Source: Hermetia illucens
Lineage: Eukaryota; Arthropoda; Insecta; Diptera; Stratiomyidae
DNA length: 64,000 nt
Direction of reading: 5' to 3'
Assembly: GCF_905115235.1 (NCBI RefSeq)
Contig: NC_051851.1
Coordinates: 156,502,692 to 156,566,691, forward strand
Positions 33,201 through 43,597 of the stretch are shown in pieces. The notes beneath the pieces were generated by a model. That model was not told the origin of the DNA, made no database searches, and saw only the letters and a list, made by a program, of their open reading frames with translations. The number at the start of each line of letters is the position of its first letter. Within the stretch, counting starts at the first letter, position 1. Both the position numbers and the translations under genes were made by a program.

Positions 33201-33429
33201 AGTCGAAAAGCTCTATGGCTGGGAAACCACGATCGGCGGTGTGATTCTCGGCTGGCCTGGCTCTGCCTCTGCCCTGGTAAGAAACCGTGAAGCCGTCATC
33301 GCCAAATATTCTCTGAGTATTTCCAGCAGACCAGGCTTCAACAGGATTTTTTTGGTAAACTTTCCAACCAAGTCAGAGTGGGAGATGGACGATATGTTGC
33401 GAGGTCTATCTAGTCTACTTTTGTAGAGT

Positions 33430-33930
33430 CTGATTGGGAGTATTCTCAGAGATGCACAGTGTTTCCGAGTCGTACGGTCCAGGGTATGCCAGTGTATTCC
33501 AAGCGGAGCTACTCGGGATACTTGAGGCTTTTCAATGGCAGGGGCATGATCCAAGACCAGAGCCTAACGCCTGCAGCCATCAAAACTGCATCCTACATCC
33601 TGCTCTGAGTTTCCGACCATAAAAACATAGTGGAGAATGGACAGACCAACGGGTTTGTCAGAGAGGTGATTACCGCCAGACAAGGCATATCTTGCAATTC
33701 GTATTGTAAAACTTGCGAAAAGGATGGAGAAATCTTCAGACATTTTCTCTTTGATTGACCAGCCTCCGGGCGACATTGAAAAAAAATGTACAGGACAACT
33801 GCACGCTTGATCCCAGAAGGCGCTCCTCCGCAATGTGAACACAATCACAACCACAATGCAACTTCCATAAGGAGGTCAACCGCAAATAACCGGACCGAGA
33901 GCACATCCTCCTGTAATTCTCCGGCAAATA
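33430..33930 (+). mobile_element. LINE RNase H / C-terminal fragment
   Basis: MGVFSEMHSVSESYGPGYAS then VFQAELLGILEAFQ is the first half of a LINE-type RNase H domain (compare GVIGPRKMYF...SIFQAEIYAIDKC in the intact LOA element). About 130 bases later, CKTCEKDGEIFRHFLFD resembles the C-terminal C-x2-C...H finger. The part between is missing. Confidence 0.5.
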
Positions 33931-33939
33931 TGCTCTCAG

Positions 33940-34799
33940 GGAGCCATCCCGGTTGTGATGGTATCAGATAACCTCCGAAGAGATCACTTTAGATGAGTCT
34001 TTTGCAGAGTGGGGTCTGATTGTTCTCCTCGAGTACGTGGAAGATCATTCTAACGGCTTCACTGGAATTAGTCTGGTGCGGAGAACCGCATGGAAACCTC
34101 AGCCAGCTACCGCCCTGCATAAAATTTAACACGTAAGGCATCACAAGATAATACTAACACAAAATACACTGGTGCAACTGGTGGCTGTCCACCACGGCCA
34201 CTATGCCCCATCATACTACAAATGAAGTAGCGTCGAGAAACTCCCTCCGCAATCGAAAGGCAGCACGAGCGTATGCGTACTACTACTGGCAATGCACTGG
34301 CTAAGATACAGTTCACCGTCTAGATTCTGAAAATCACAGTACGCTCAACAGGCACAGAGGACATAAAGCTAGCCCTCCGAATTGGCCCCACACAGAACAC
34401 ACCCCCGACTGAAGGCAAAGTTCCGCGAGAAGAGAAACTCTATCAAGCTACAATGCCCCATCAGGAGAAAACCCATCTCGAGCCTGAAGTCCACGACAGA
34501 ACGCGCTGATAAGTGATTCGACCTTCTCCACATTCATTACATCTGAGCTGAAACGGTGGAGACTGTGCTACATACAGGAAAAGACACTAACAGCGCTACT
34601 TAGAGTAAAGTCCTGCCCTGCCCCACAAAATCATACAATACAGGGGACCCGCACCTAGAATATGCAAAGAAAAGTCCCACATATATGGGTCTAGCAGCTC
34701 TCCTGCTTAGATTCACAACTCATCAGGTCGATCAGGTGCGGGTACAGTGCAATGCGGCGCAATTGTAACTAACAAGTATGGCACTTTTGGCCGTTATTT
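33940..34799. other. Unassigned stretch
   Basis: Nothing recognised in either strand; short interrupted ORFs only. Confidence 0.4.
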
Positions 34800-36000
34800 T
34801 AAATTGAGTCCATTCGACTTGATTAGAGACTGAGGACGAAGGTTGCCCTTCAGCAACATTGCCACGTTTTCTCCGTTTCAATCACGATACCGACCACGCA
34901 TTTGCAATGCATGTACTAGGTACCCTGCTCCTCGAACTCAAGTCAACTGTACACCTGAACGTACAGCGTACAACGGATCGGCAATCACTTTCATTCCCGT
35001 ATTCACCAGCACAACCTCAATGGTAATGTGGTCACGAATATGGCATCCGTCCAACAATCTCAACGACTAGATAAACCTCTTTACTACAAAATTCACACAT
35101 GTAACGATATCACTGGGTGATCATCCTGTACCACATAGAACAGACCGCATTGACATCCATTCGCAGGATAAACTCATCTAGGTACGCGATATACTGCTCC
35201 AAGCCGTCTGTAGGCGAGGAGTACAAAAAACTAAAAACTCCGCCCCAAAGGCCCCGTGATTGAGATACACAAGCCGACTCATTAGTGAGACTTTCAACAA
35301 AGATACAATCTAGATGCATATCGTTCATGACCACGGCCGCGTTGGCTTCATGTCTGCAAGCAAACTCCTGAACCAGCCATTGTCTACCCAAGGCTCCTGC
35401 GACACTAATGCTATGTTCGCAAATATATTGTCCGAAATCACGCATGACGGCCGTTGCTCTAGTGCAATTCAACTGCAGCAGTCTGAGCGACATGACACTT
35501 AGTGCCGAGCATGAACACTGCGGCGTAGATATGGCACAACATCAACCTGAGCATGTGCCCGGCCCGAAATCCTCGGAACGCACAGCTCCGGTAACCGCTG
35601 ATGTCGAATCTAATACAGCATTTCGGACTGCCTTGGGATCCGACCGTATTGGGCGACTGGTAATCTTCGCCTCTTTCTTTGACTTCTGATCCGTCAGTGG
35701 ATTTTCGTGAATCTGATGCGATATCATATACGATGGCACGGGATCCCAAATTCTGGGTGACTGCCAACTCCAACCTGTGTGCGGAGAGCGCCCATAAAGT
35801 CACCCCCAGAGTTCAACGGGTTCGTGATATGAACTTTAACTCGCAGTGCTGGAGCCACTTTGCCCATAACCGTCTGCGCGACCTCCTTGGGCGAAGCCTC
35901 CTTGTTTCGGCTTGTAATGGTTAATAGCAGCGAGAACAAAGACTATCTCTCAATTGCTGCCGCTATAACGTTTCTTGCTTTTCAATAGTTTCCTTGAGAA
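34800..36000 (-). mobile_element. R1-like LINE, 5' part (ORF1 end + endonuclease)
   Basis: Minus strand. 35939-35724 (SPKEVAQTVMGKVAPALRVK) and 35700-35470 (YDIASDSRKSTDGSEVKERG, then a cysteine-rich stretch) look like an R1-type ORF1 with zinc-knuckle remains. 35493-35110 (SLRLLQLNCTRATAVMRDFG, SFLYSSPTDGLEQYIAYLDE) is the start of the endonuclease, with the LQLNCxRAxxV opening and the CYxSPxxxLExYxxxLDE block. A weaker continuation lies at 35080-34850. The RT has not been found nearby. Confidence 0.55.
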
Positions 36001-36266
36001 GAAACCTAGAGGGCACTAGGTTCGGCAGGGAAATTTCTACTCGAAGGATCTTCTTTAAGGCTGAGTGCAGTTGAGCCGACAGGTGCAATCTTGTTACTTT
36101 GAAATGTAGTCTTTGCTTCAAACCTCCACACTAGGCGAGACTTCTTATCGTTGGCAGGTAGTCCCTTAGAACCTCATTCAGGTAAGCTATATGCCAGCAA
36201 CCCTCAGAATACAGCGACGGTGCAAATTAAGCATTCCTAGTCAGTTTCCAGCGGAGTTTTCAGCCT

Positions 36267-37181
36267 CTAAAAATCCTGGATAGCAGTGTGTGAAGGGAAT
36301 CTTATACCCTTTGAAGATACGGTGTAGCCCAAGTACTTTAGTTCATTCCTGTCCAAAATACATTTGTCCCGATTAATGGGTGGTTTTACCAGGGCCATAG
36401 TAGAAAGAAACTGCCTCAGATGTGTCAGGAGTTGATTGTGGTCATCCAGGGCCACAAATATATCGTCCAAGTAACATCACGCAAACAAGCAGTCCGGCAG
36501 AAGATGGTCCATGGGGCGACCTCCGGATAAACTCGAAGAGCGCGAATGCAGTCGTGATCGGCATCTTGGGAATGTCCTTTTCTGCAATCGAGAATTGGTC
36601 GAAAGTCTTGCAAAGGTCGATCACAGGAAGGACCTTGCATTCTGCAGTCACCAGTAATTCGCCATGTGCCCTCTGCTTTTGAGACGAGGTGGAGCGGATT
36701 GGCGCACTAGCTGAACGATGGTATGCTGCTGTAGATCACGAAATTGCTTCTTGGCGTCTTCGAGGCGGGATACAACGAGCCTACGTAGGCATTCAAGGAT
36801 CGGGAGTCCGGTTGTATGAATCTCATGATGTACTAGCAATGCCGGAAGCAAGGTAGTTGTGCTCTTTTAAGAGCAGACGTCTTAAATTCTGCTAGGAGAG
36901 CGACGTAACAACATCCAAATTCTCCGAAAGGTTGGGTTTTTATTATTCTGTTAAGGGAAAGTCGCACCGCGTCCTTGAAGAACTATTGTGCCCCAAAGGT
37001 TAGGTAACTTCCGAAATGAGAAAAACACTATTGATAGAAATAGCTTCCTCGTTACCATACGCGGCAATCTCGTCCAATGTATCTTCTTACCTTGGATGTT
37101 GATTAGGAGGCCATGTGGAGACAGATAGTTAGTACCGGTGATCGCTGATTGCATATCTGCGACGGTAAACTGCAAACGCAA
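36267..37181 (-). mobile_element. Ty3/gypsy retrotransposon fossil (protease-RT part)
   Basis: Minus-strand remains of the pol gene of an LTR retrotransposon of the Ty3/gypsy group: the end of a protease-like domain (37181-37030) followed by reverse transcriptase parts (36850-36267). It is broken in several places and looks old. No LTRs were recognised. A tiny LINE insertion (36927-37005) lies inside it. Confidence 0.7.
36927..37005 (-). mobile_element. 55-bp LOA-type LINE stub with target duplication
   Basis: 36940-36994 is the reverse complement of 43525-43579, the last bases of the intact LOA-type LINE, with one mismatch in 55. It is flanked by AAAGGTTGGGT (36927-36937) and AAAGGTTAGGT (36995-37005), a duplication with one difference. 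It is an extremely 5'-truncated copy, inserted in the gypsy fossil. Confidence 0.85.
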
Positions 37182-37389
37182 ATATCAGCCGTCTGGGCCC
37201 CCGCTACTACTGCTCGATGGCTATCAATCGATTGCCTAGTTAGTGGAAAACCTACACCTACACTCTCCACTTCAGTGGAAAACCTACGGCGCGGTCAGCC
37301 AAAAAAGATAGTACAACAACTCCCTTAATGAGAGAAACTGCGTAACTCTTTTAAAGTATGGGGAAGAAAGGCTCGGTAGAAGGAAACTT

Positions 37390-38109
37390 TAACCGCAAAG
37401 GATAAGGGATTGCAGGCTTGCCTGTCAGAACCTTCTGATCCACCTGTACCAGGAAAAACGGGAGAAAGGGAAGCTGGCAATGTGGGCACAACTGGTCTAA
37501 CGCCAGTATGTGAAAACAGATCCATGCAGCCCGGGCACCGTGTACCTGGGAGGGCTCCTAGCCGACAACAACGGAAAGCACTCCGAAAGAAGGCAAAGTT
37601 TTATGGGAATGAGGACGTGGTACACCAACAAGTTTGCCGATATCCAGAGGCGGATAGTGAGGACAAGTTGTGAACCCCGGTGAGATTGACACTGAATGCA
37701 GCAGATTTTTCTGTTAGCGGCGGATTTCATATTATGCACTTGTGGCTACGACCTGAAGCATGCCAAAGCTTCTTCCTATCTACTGGCAGCAAAGCTAGCA
37801 AAGTTGCAGAAGTGTCCTTATATATTTCGTGCTCAAGAACCATGAGTTCGTTTTAACAGAATCTGTAGTATTGGATCAGTCAAGGGGACTACGATCTTCT
37901 TGGATGAAAGATCCTCAAGACCGAGGACCTGCGTTCTAATGTCATAATTATTAGAGGCAACGATGCTGAGGCAATTCTGTTCCCAGGACCTTGTTGGAGT
38001 CAACTTACAATACTTGGTTAATGGTTAGAGGAGAAACGTCGTAGTTGCCTCTCCCAACTTAACCTATGATTCTTTGTGTCCTCCGCCAACGCAAGAACTA
38101 GGGGATCTG
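37390..38109 (+). mobile_element. Older LOA-like LINE, left half
   Basis: 37410-37673 is an R/K/P-rich ORF that may be ORF1. From about 37745 the endonuclease starts: DLKHAKASSYLLAAKLAKLQ, FRAQEP, then RSSRPRTCVLMS, VVVASPNLTYDS and TQELGDL. Translation continues across the young LOA element to the right half at 43598, so this was one element. Confidence 0.7.
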
Positions 38110-38122
38110 ATAGTGTATGCAG
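38110..38122 (+). repeat. Target-site duplication, 5' copy (LOA-type LINE)
   Basis: ATAGTGTATGCAG, repeated exactly at 43585-43597. Confidence 0.9.
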
Positions 38123-38614
38123 GGGGTCAAGCAGTGTACTGCAGGATAGACTGATGCGGAACATAGCTCCCTGAGGCCAACCTATCTTTGTCTAAGGATG
38201 AGTTGTTTCTCCTCTGGGACGGTGTGTGCCTTTTCAGGGGCCAAGCCTCTCGTCTACCAAGACCGTTAGTGAGTGGTGATAGCCACACCCTGTACGAGGT
38301 GACCCTACTATTAACAAAACGCTACGGATCTAGACTGGGGAGTCGAAAAACACCTCCCCCAATCCAGGGTGTCATGCGAACCGTGCCCATTGGATAGTTT
38401 GCAGTCGGGGGTAACTGACTGTATTCGAACGGAGCCTCACTGATACCTGGTCGCCTCAGTGAGTAAGTTAGATCTTACCGTGCTACGGGGGGCTATGGCA
38501 CGGCGGACCTCTTAACCCCCATACTCGTGGGAATCAAATGAGTACTAAATTGGAAAAAAAAAAACAAAAACCAAAAAAGCGGGGCCCCGTACCGCACCAA
38601 AACTGGTTAATCAG

Positions 38615-39844
38615 GTGGAGGCACGTCTCCGAATTACTGAAAGCCAGGTGACTACACCCAAGAAGGGAGAAGTTGGGACGTCAAGCAGTGGATCCAAGGT
38701 GAGCATTGGTATACTGCATGGACTACAGCCAACGAACACCACTGCTCAAAGAGCAGGGACCAGCAAAAGCACGTCTGAGATAAACATAACAGACGTCAGG
38801 AAGGAGACAGGTCTCAGTGGCGCCGGGGTTAAATGGTACCTGCGCTATCTGAAGGAAGGCCTGAAACCAGAAGAGGCCCTTAAGAAGGCTCAGGACAGAC
38901 CTAAGCCATCTCTACCGGAGCCGAGAAAGCGGGGAGCAGCAGAGATCAGCCCGCATGAAGGGAATGCCCCCAAAAAACCCAGACCTGAACCCACGGGAGG
39001 AGAAAACCCGGGCAGGTCAGGAGTGAAGGCAGGACCCAGGAAGCCCGGCATTAGCTATGCTAGTGCGGTCAAGGGCATTCGGCTGGCCATACTGCCAAAA
39101 AGGTTTCCCGAGCAAATACTCACTCGGGAGGAACAGGAAACCATTGAAGAACTGGTCGTCAAGCAGATGATCAAGGGATGGACGTCGAAACTGGTGTTCA
39201 CCGGGATACGCTTTCGACCAGGCCTTATACTGGTGGACTGCGCGACGGAAGGTACCGCAGAATGGGTCAGAAGCATAATTCCTAGATTGCCAGGCTGGGA
39301 AGGGGTGGAACTGTCAACATGTGCTGGAGATGATATACCAGGAGCCCACATGGTGACAGTTTTTCTCCCAAAGGCCGCGGCAATAGTAACAGAAGACCTC
39401 ATGAGACTCCTAATTGCTCAGAACGAAGATCTCCATACTCGACTATGGAGAGTCTTCAGAAGCAAGGTGGAGGGAAAGGGTAAACTCCTCACGATCGGGG
39501 TAGATGACCGATCCCTAGAGGCAATTAAACGTCGGAGTTGTCATATCAACTACCGATTTGGCAACATACCCGTGCATGTGCACAAGGAAAAGCCAAGGAA
39601 AGAAACCTCGGAGGAGGCATCGGATGGAAAACTTACCGAGGTCCCTGAAGAAGTCGCGGAAGCCATAGAGGCGGAAAGAACGGGATCAACCAGGGAAATA
39701 GACCTGCTGCCCAGTGAAGAGCAGAAGCTGGACGACCTAGACCTAGGACTGCTAGGTCTCGGGGTGGACAACGACGCGCAGGAAAGCGCCATGTCGGAGG
39801 AGGAGAGTGACACTCCGACAGTGGAGAAGAGCTCCAAACAATAA
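38615..39844 (+). CDS. LINE ORF1 protein (DUF4780-like)
   Basis: 409 residues. The N-terminal half is basic and disordered (P, K, E rich; KKPRPEPTGGENPGR). Residues about 150-330 form one folded region: ISYASAVKGIRLAILPKRFP, KLVFTGIRFRPGLILVDCAT, AEWVRSIIPRLPGWEGVELS, VTVFLPKAAAIVTEDLMRLL and LWRVFRSKVEGKGKLLTIGV. This pattern fits the DUF4780 domain found in insect LINE ORF1 proteins and behaves like an RNA-binding fold. The C-terminus is acidic. No CCHC zinc knuckles, unlike ORF1 of the I factor. The protein would bind the element RNA in the cytoplasmic ribonucleoprotein. An upstream ATG at 38538 is out of frame because of an A11 run (38553-38563), so the true start could be longer. Confidence 0.85.
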   Translation: MEARLRITESQVTTPKKGEVGTSSSGSKVSIGILHGLQPTNTTAQRAGTSKSTSEINITDVRKETGLSGAGVKWYLRYLKEGLKPEEALKKAQDRPKPSLPEPRKRGAAEISPHEGNAPKKPRPEPTGGENPGRSGVKAGPRKPGISYASAVKGIRLAILPKRFPEQILTREEQETIEELVVKQMIKGWTSKLVFTGIRFRPGLILVDCATEGTAEWVRSIIPRLPGWEGVELSTCAGDDIPGAHMVTVFLPKAAAIVTEDLMRLLIAQNEDLHTRLWRVFRSKVEGKGKLLTIGVDDRSLEAIKRRSCHINYRFGNIPVHVHKEKPRKETSEEASDGKLTEVPEEVAEAIEAERTGSTREIDLLPSEEQKLDDLDLGLLGLGVDNDAQESAMSEEESDTPTVEKSSKQ

Positions 39845-39852
39845 CGGAGCCA

Positions 39853-42800
39853 ATGGCCAGCACTAGGATAGCCCAGATAAACCTCCACCATGCGAGAGCT
39901 GCATCTGCAGTGATTGCAAGGGCAAATTCCAAGGAGAACATTGGAATAGTGCTGGCTCAGGAGCCCTGGGTGTACCGGGGGCAGATTCGCGGTCTGCAAG
40001 GAGGAGACATGCAGGTAATTTGGGACTCGTCTTGTGAAAAACCAAGAGCTTGCATAATTCTCAAACGTAATCTAAAATACATATGTCTTTCAGAGTTCTT
40101 AACCGGGGACCTTGTGGCTATCCAAGTCTCATTGGAAGCCGGGAGGAGCACTCGAAAGGTAGTGGTAGCATCGGGATACTTCCCAGGAGACGAGAGCCGG
40201 GCTCCACCGGAACAAGTCGCAAAGCTGACGGAGTATTGCGAGGAGAGGGCGTTACCACTTCTTCTCGGCTGCGATGCCAACGCCCACCACGTAGTGTGGG
40301 GAAGCAGTGACACTAATCGTAGAGGTGAGTACCTTCTCGAATTTATTCTTAGTAATAAGTTAGAAATATACAACGTAGGGAACACTCCAACATTTGTGAC
40401 CAGCACCAGACAAGAGGTACTAGATATAACTCTAGGAAATACCCTAATGAACGGGATGGTCAGGAAATGGAGGGTGTCGGATGAACCCTCAATGTCTGAT
40501 CACAGGATAATCAGATTCGACATTGAGGGTAACTCCGAAATAAAAAGAATAATAAGGAATCCCAAGAGAACGGATTGGGAATCCTACACAATGCACCTGA
40601 GCAACAACATTGCCCACCTTCAAGGGAGCGGTGACATCAGGAGCGAATTAGAATTAGAAACGGTGGTGGAAGACCTCAACACAATCGTCATTGACGCATA
40701 TGAGGCCAGCTGTCCGGCCAAGACAGTCAAGTCATCAAGGGATATACCATGGTGGAACAGGAACTTAGCCAGAATGAGAACGGAGGTACGAAAACTCTTT
40801 AACCGGGCAAAACGAACCGGGGACTGGCGGAGGTATAAAAATGCACTGACTACGTATAGCAACGCCATCAGGGAAGCGAAACGGAACGGCTTTAGGGAAT
40901 TCTGTGAAGGGATTGAACAGATCACAGAAGCAACCAGGCTGTACAAGGCTGTAGCCAAAGACGGGGGAATATCCTCTGTCTGCTTGAAAAAGGAAGATGG
41001 GACATTCACCGAGAATGAGGAGGACAGGGTACACCTGCTTCTCAGAACTCATTTCCCGGGGTCCTACCCCTCGGCGGCAGGCGACAATAATCTGCCTGAC
41101 ACCCCAACAACAAATAAAAGGGGAAGGAAAGAGAGCTGGAAACTAGCAAAAGAGGTATGCTCAGAAGCTAGGCTAAGATGGGCAGTGGGAACCTTCCAAC
41201 CAATGAAATCTGCCGGAGCAGATGGCATTTTCCCTGCACTTATCCAGAGGGGCCTAGGAATTATCCTAGAGTCTCTTCTGAGGGTGGTAAGGGGGAGCAT
41301 AGCACTGGGTTACATACCAAGGGCATGGAGACGGGCAAAAGTGGTCTTTATTCCGAAGGCGGGTAAAAAGGATCCTTTTCACCCTAAATCTTTCAGACCA
41401 ATCTGCCTAACATCGTTCGTACTCAAAACGGTGGAGAAGGTCATAGACAACTATATTAGAACTAACGTTCTAAAGCGTAATCCCTTACATCACTGTCAAC
41501 ACGCTTACCGGGCAGGAAGGTCAACTGAAACTGCTCTGTATCAGCTGACAGAGGTACTACGGGACGCCATTGAAACAAAAGAAATTGCACTGTGCGCGTT
41601 TTTGGATATCGAAGGAGCATTCGACAACACATCGCACACAGAGATACAGGATGCCCTGAGCCGCAAAGGAGTGGGAAACACCCTGGCACTCTGGATGGGC
41701 AAAATGCTAGAAAGCAGACAAATAGAGGTACAAACAGGTACAAATTCTATTATCATGAACACCACTCAAGGCTGTCCACAGGGCGGAGTACTATCGCCGC
41801 TGATGTGGTGTATGGTAGTGGATGAACTCCTGGACGTGTTAACTAATACTGGAATACAAGTCCAGGGCTACGCGGACGACATTGTTCTAATCTGTAGGGG
41901 CAAATATGAAGATACCCTATGTGATAGAATCCAAACTGGATTAAGGGTTACTAGTGCCTGGTGCAGGAAGGTGGGACTGCGGATCAACCCAACCAAAACC
42001 ACCATAGTACCATTCACTAGGAGGCGTAAGTTGGATCACCTGAAAGCCATAACATTACATGATATGGAGGTGAAACGAGAAACAGAGGTCAAATACTTGG
42101 GAATCACGCTAGACCAAAAATTACTCTGGAAGACACATGTCGGAAACACTTGTCGGAAAGCCACGAGGGCTCTGATGACTTGCAGATCCATAGCAGGAAA
42201 AAAATGGGGTTGTAGCCCGAAGATACTACTTTGGATATATACTGCAATAGTAAGACCAATGATTACCTATGGAGCGGTAATCTGGGCAGAAAGAACCCAA
42301 CTCAGCACACAAGCCAGGGAATTACATAAGCTCCAAAGGCTGGCTTGCGTGTGTATCAGTGGGGCAATGAGGACATGCCCAACGGCATCCCTGGAGGTCC
42401 TTCTGGGATTAACCCCTCTCCATCTGCACATACAGATGCAGGCAAGGAGATCAATATTCAGGATGGCCGGTAGCATGAGTGAGGCGGGGAGCTGCCTAAA
42501 TCGAAGGAAGATTGATATCCTTTCTAGGCGGTATCCCGAATTACTGATACCGAGGGACAACATGACAACGAGGTTTCACTTCGATAAGAAGTTTGAAACA
42601 CGTTGGAGTAACAAGACAAACTGGGAAAGCGTGGCTGTGACATACGGCTTAAACCAGCAACTGATTACTTGGTACACTGACGGATCCCTCACAGCAGAGG
42701 GAGCGGGTGCCGGTGTCATTGGTCCAAGGAAAATGTACTTTGAGCCAATGGGCAGGTACACTAGCATATTCCAGGCGGAAATTTACGCCATAGACAAATG

Positions 42801-43497
42801 TGCCTCCTTTAATCTGCAAAGGAACTATAGGGGGCAGAACATAGCTATTCTCACCGATAGCCAAGCAGCGATCAAGGCACTTAGGTCCAACCAGGTGAAC
42901 TCTAAACTGGTATGGGAATGCCTTGAGAGACTGAATACACTCGGCTCGTCCAACAAGGTCTGGATACTTTGGGTTCCAGGCCATGCTGGGCTGGAAGGCA
43001 ACGAGGCAGCGGATGAACTAGCCAAGAAGGGAGCAGGGATGCCTTTACACGGGCCAGAACCCTTCTGTGGAATCGGAAACGGTTTCATGGCTATGAATCT
43101 AAGAAACGAAGAGAAACGGTTGAGGGAACTATATTGGGCGGGCCTACCAGGAATGGAGCAGTCCAGGGTGCTTATTGGGGGATACGAACCCATGCGCACA
43201 AAGGATTGCTTAAACCTCACCAAAAAGAACCTCCGAATCATAGTGGGAATTCTCACTGGTCATTGTCGGCTGAACTACCACCTAGGGAAGCTAGGGATAT
43301 CTACGGACACTGCCTGCAGGTTCTGTGAGGAGGAGGACGAAACCTCTATGCACGTCCTGGGACAGTGTCCAGCACTTGTGCAAAGTAGGTCGATACATCT
43401 GGGAGAACACTTAATACCAGATGCAAAGCTGAAACTTCTGGAAATGGGGAACATACTAAAGTTCCTAACGGTTACTGGCCTGCTTGAGATATTATGA
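39853..43497 (+). CDS. LINE ORF2: endonuclease, reverse transcriptase, RNase H
   Basis: 1214 residues, uninterrupted. Residues 1-220 are the apurinic endonuclease (IAQINLHHARAASAVI, LAQEPWVYRG, LLGCDANAHHVVWGSSDTN, SDHRIIRFDI). Residues about 480-740 are the RT (VVFIPKAGKKDPFHPKSFRP, FLDIEGAFDN, CPQGGVLSPLMWC, and catalytic YADD near residue 673). The post-RT region has VKYLGITLDQKLLWKTHV. Residues about 938-1060 are RNase H, with TDGS (near 942), AEIYA (976), LTDSQ (1001) and WVPGHAGLEGNEAADELA, so all four acidic catalytic residues are present. The C-terminus has C-x2-C-x8-H-x4-C. It nicks DNA, primes on the nick and copies the element RNA into the genome. The gap of 8 bases after ORF1 suggests reinitiation or coupled translation. 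Confidence 0.92.
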   Translation: MASTRIAQINLHHARAASAVIARANSKENIGIVLAQEPWVYRGQIRGLQGGDMQVIWDSSCEKPRACIILKRNLKYICLSEFLTGDLVAIQVSLEAGRSTRKVVVASGYFPGDESRAPPEQVAKLTEYCEERALPLLLGCDANAHHVVWGSSDTNRRGEYLLEFILSNKLEIYNVGNTPTFVTSTRQEVLDITLGNTLMNGMVRKWRVSDEPSMSDHRIIRFDIEGNSEIKRIIRNPKRTDWESYTMHLSNNIAHLQGSGDIRSELELETVVEDLNTIVIDAYEASCPAKTVKSSRDIPWWNRNLARMRTEVRKLFNRAKRTGDWRRYKNALTTYSNAIREAKRNGFREFCEGIEQITEATRLYKAVAKDGGISSVCLKKEDGTFTENEEDRVHLLLRTHFPGSYPSAAGDNNLPDTPTTNKRGRKESWKLAKEVCSEARLRWAVGTFQPMKSAGADGIFPALIQRGLGIILESLLRVVRGSIALGYIPRAWRRAKVVFIPKAGKKDPFHPKSFRPICLTSFVLKTVEKVIDNYIRTNVLKRNPLHHCQHAYRAGRSTETALYQLTEVLRDAIETKEIALCAFLDIEGAFDNTSHTEIQDALSRKGVGNTLALWMGKMLESRQIEVQTGTNSIIMNTTQGCPQGGVLSPLMWCMVVDELLDVLTNTGIQVQGYADDIVLICRGKYEDTLCDRIQTGLRVTSAWCRKVGLRINPTKTTIVPFTRRRKLDHLKAITLHDMEVKRETEVKYLGITLDQKLLWKTHVGNTCRKATRALMTCRSIAGKKWGCSPKILLWIYTAIVRPMITYGAVIWAERTQLSTQARELHKLQRLACVCISGAMRTCPTASLEVLLGLTPLHLHIQMQARRSIFRMAGSMSEAGSCLNRRKIDILSRRYPELLIPRDNMTTRFHFDKKFETRWSNKTNWESVAVTYGLNQQLITWYTDGSLTAEGAGAGVIGPRKMYFEPMGRYTSIFQAEIYAIDKCASFNLQRNYRGQNIAILTDSQAAIKALRSNQVNSKLVWECLERLNTLGSSNKVWILWVPGHAGLEGNEAADELAKKGAGMPLHGPEPFCGIGNGFMAMNLRNEEKRLRELYWAGLPGMEQSRVLIGGYEPMRTKDCLNLTKKNLRIIVGILTGHCRLNYHLGKLGISTDTACRFCEEEDETSMHVLGQCPALVQSRSIHLGEHLIPDAKLKLLEMGNILKFLTVTGLLEIL

Positions 43498-43584
43498 TCA
43501 ACAGGTACACTATAACCAGTAAAAGGGGCACAATAGTTCTTCAAGGACGCGGTGCGACTTTCCCTTAACAAAATAATAATAATA

Positions 43585-43597
43585 ATAGTGTATGCAG
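43585..43597 (+). repeat. Target-site duplication, 3' copy (LOA-type LINE)
   Basis: ATAGTGTATGCAG, following the AAT-repeat tail. Confidence 0.9.

Larger units (their letters stand above)
38123..43584 (+). mobile_element. Full-length LOA-type LINE, both ORFs open
   Basis: A 5.46-kb element flanked by an exact 13-bp duplication. It has a leader of about 0.5 kb, ORF1 (38615-39844), an 8-base gap, ORF2 (39853-43497) and an 87-base 3' end finishing in AAT repeats. The combination of apurinic endonuclease, RT and RNase H in ORF2 places it in the LOA clade or the neighbouring I clade. Intact frames and an exact duplication show a recent insertion; the 55-bp stub at 36.9 kb is from the same family. 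Possibly still active. Confidence 0.9.

Noticed and set aside
39055-39402. Antisense ORFs within the LOA ORF1/ORF2
   Set aside because: They mirror the codon pattern of the sense frames and carry no domains.
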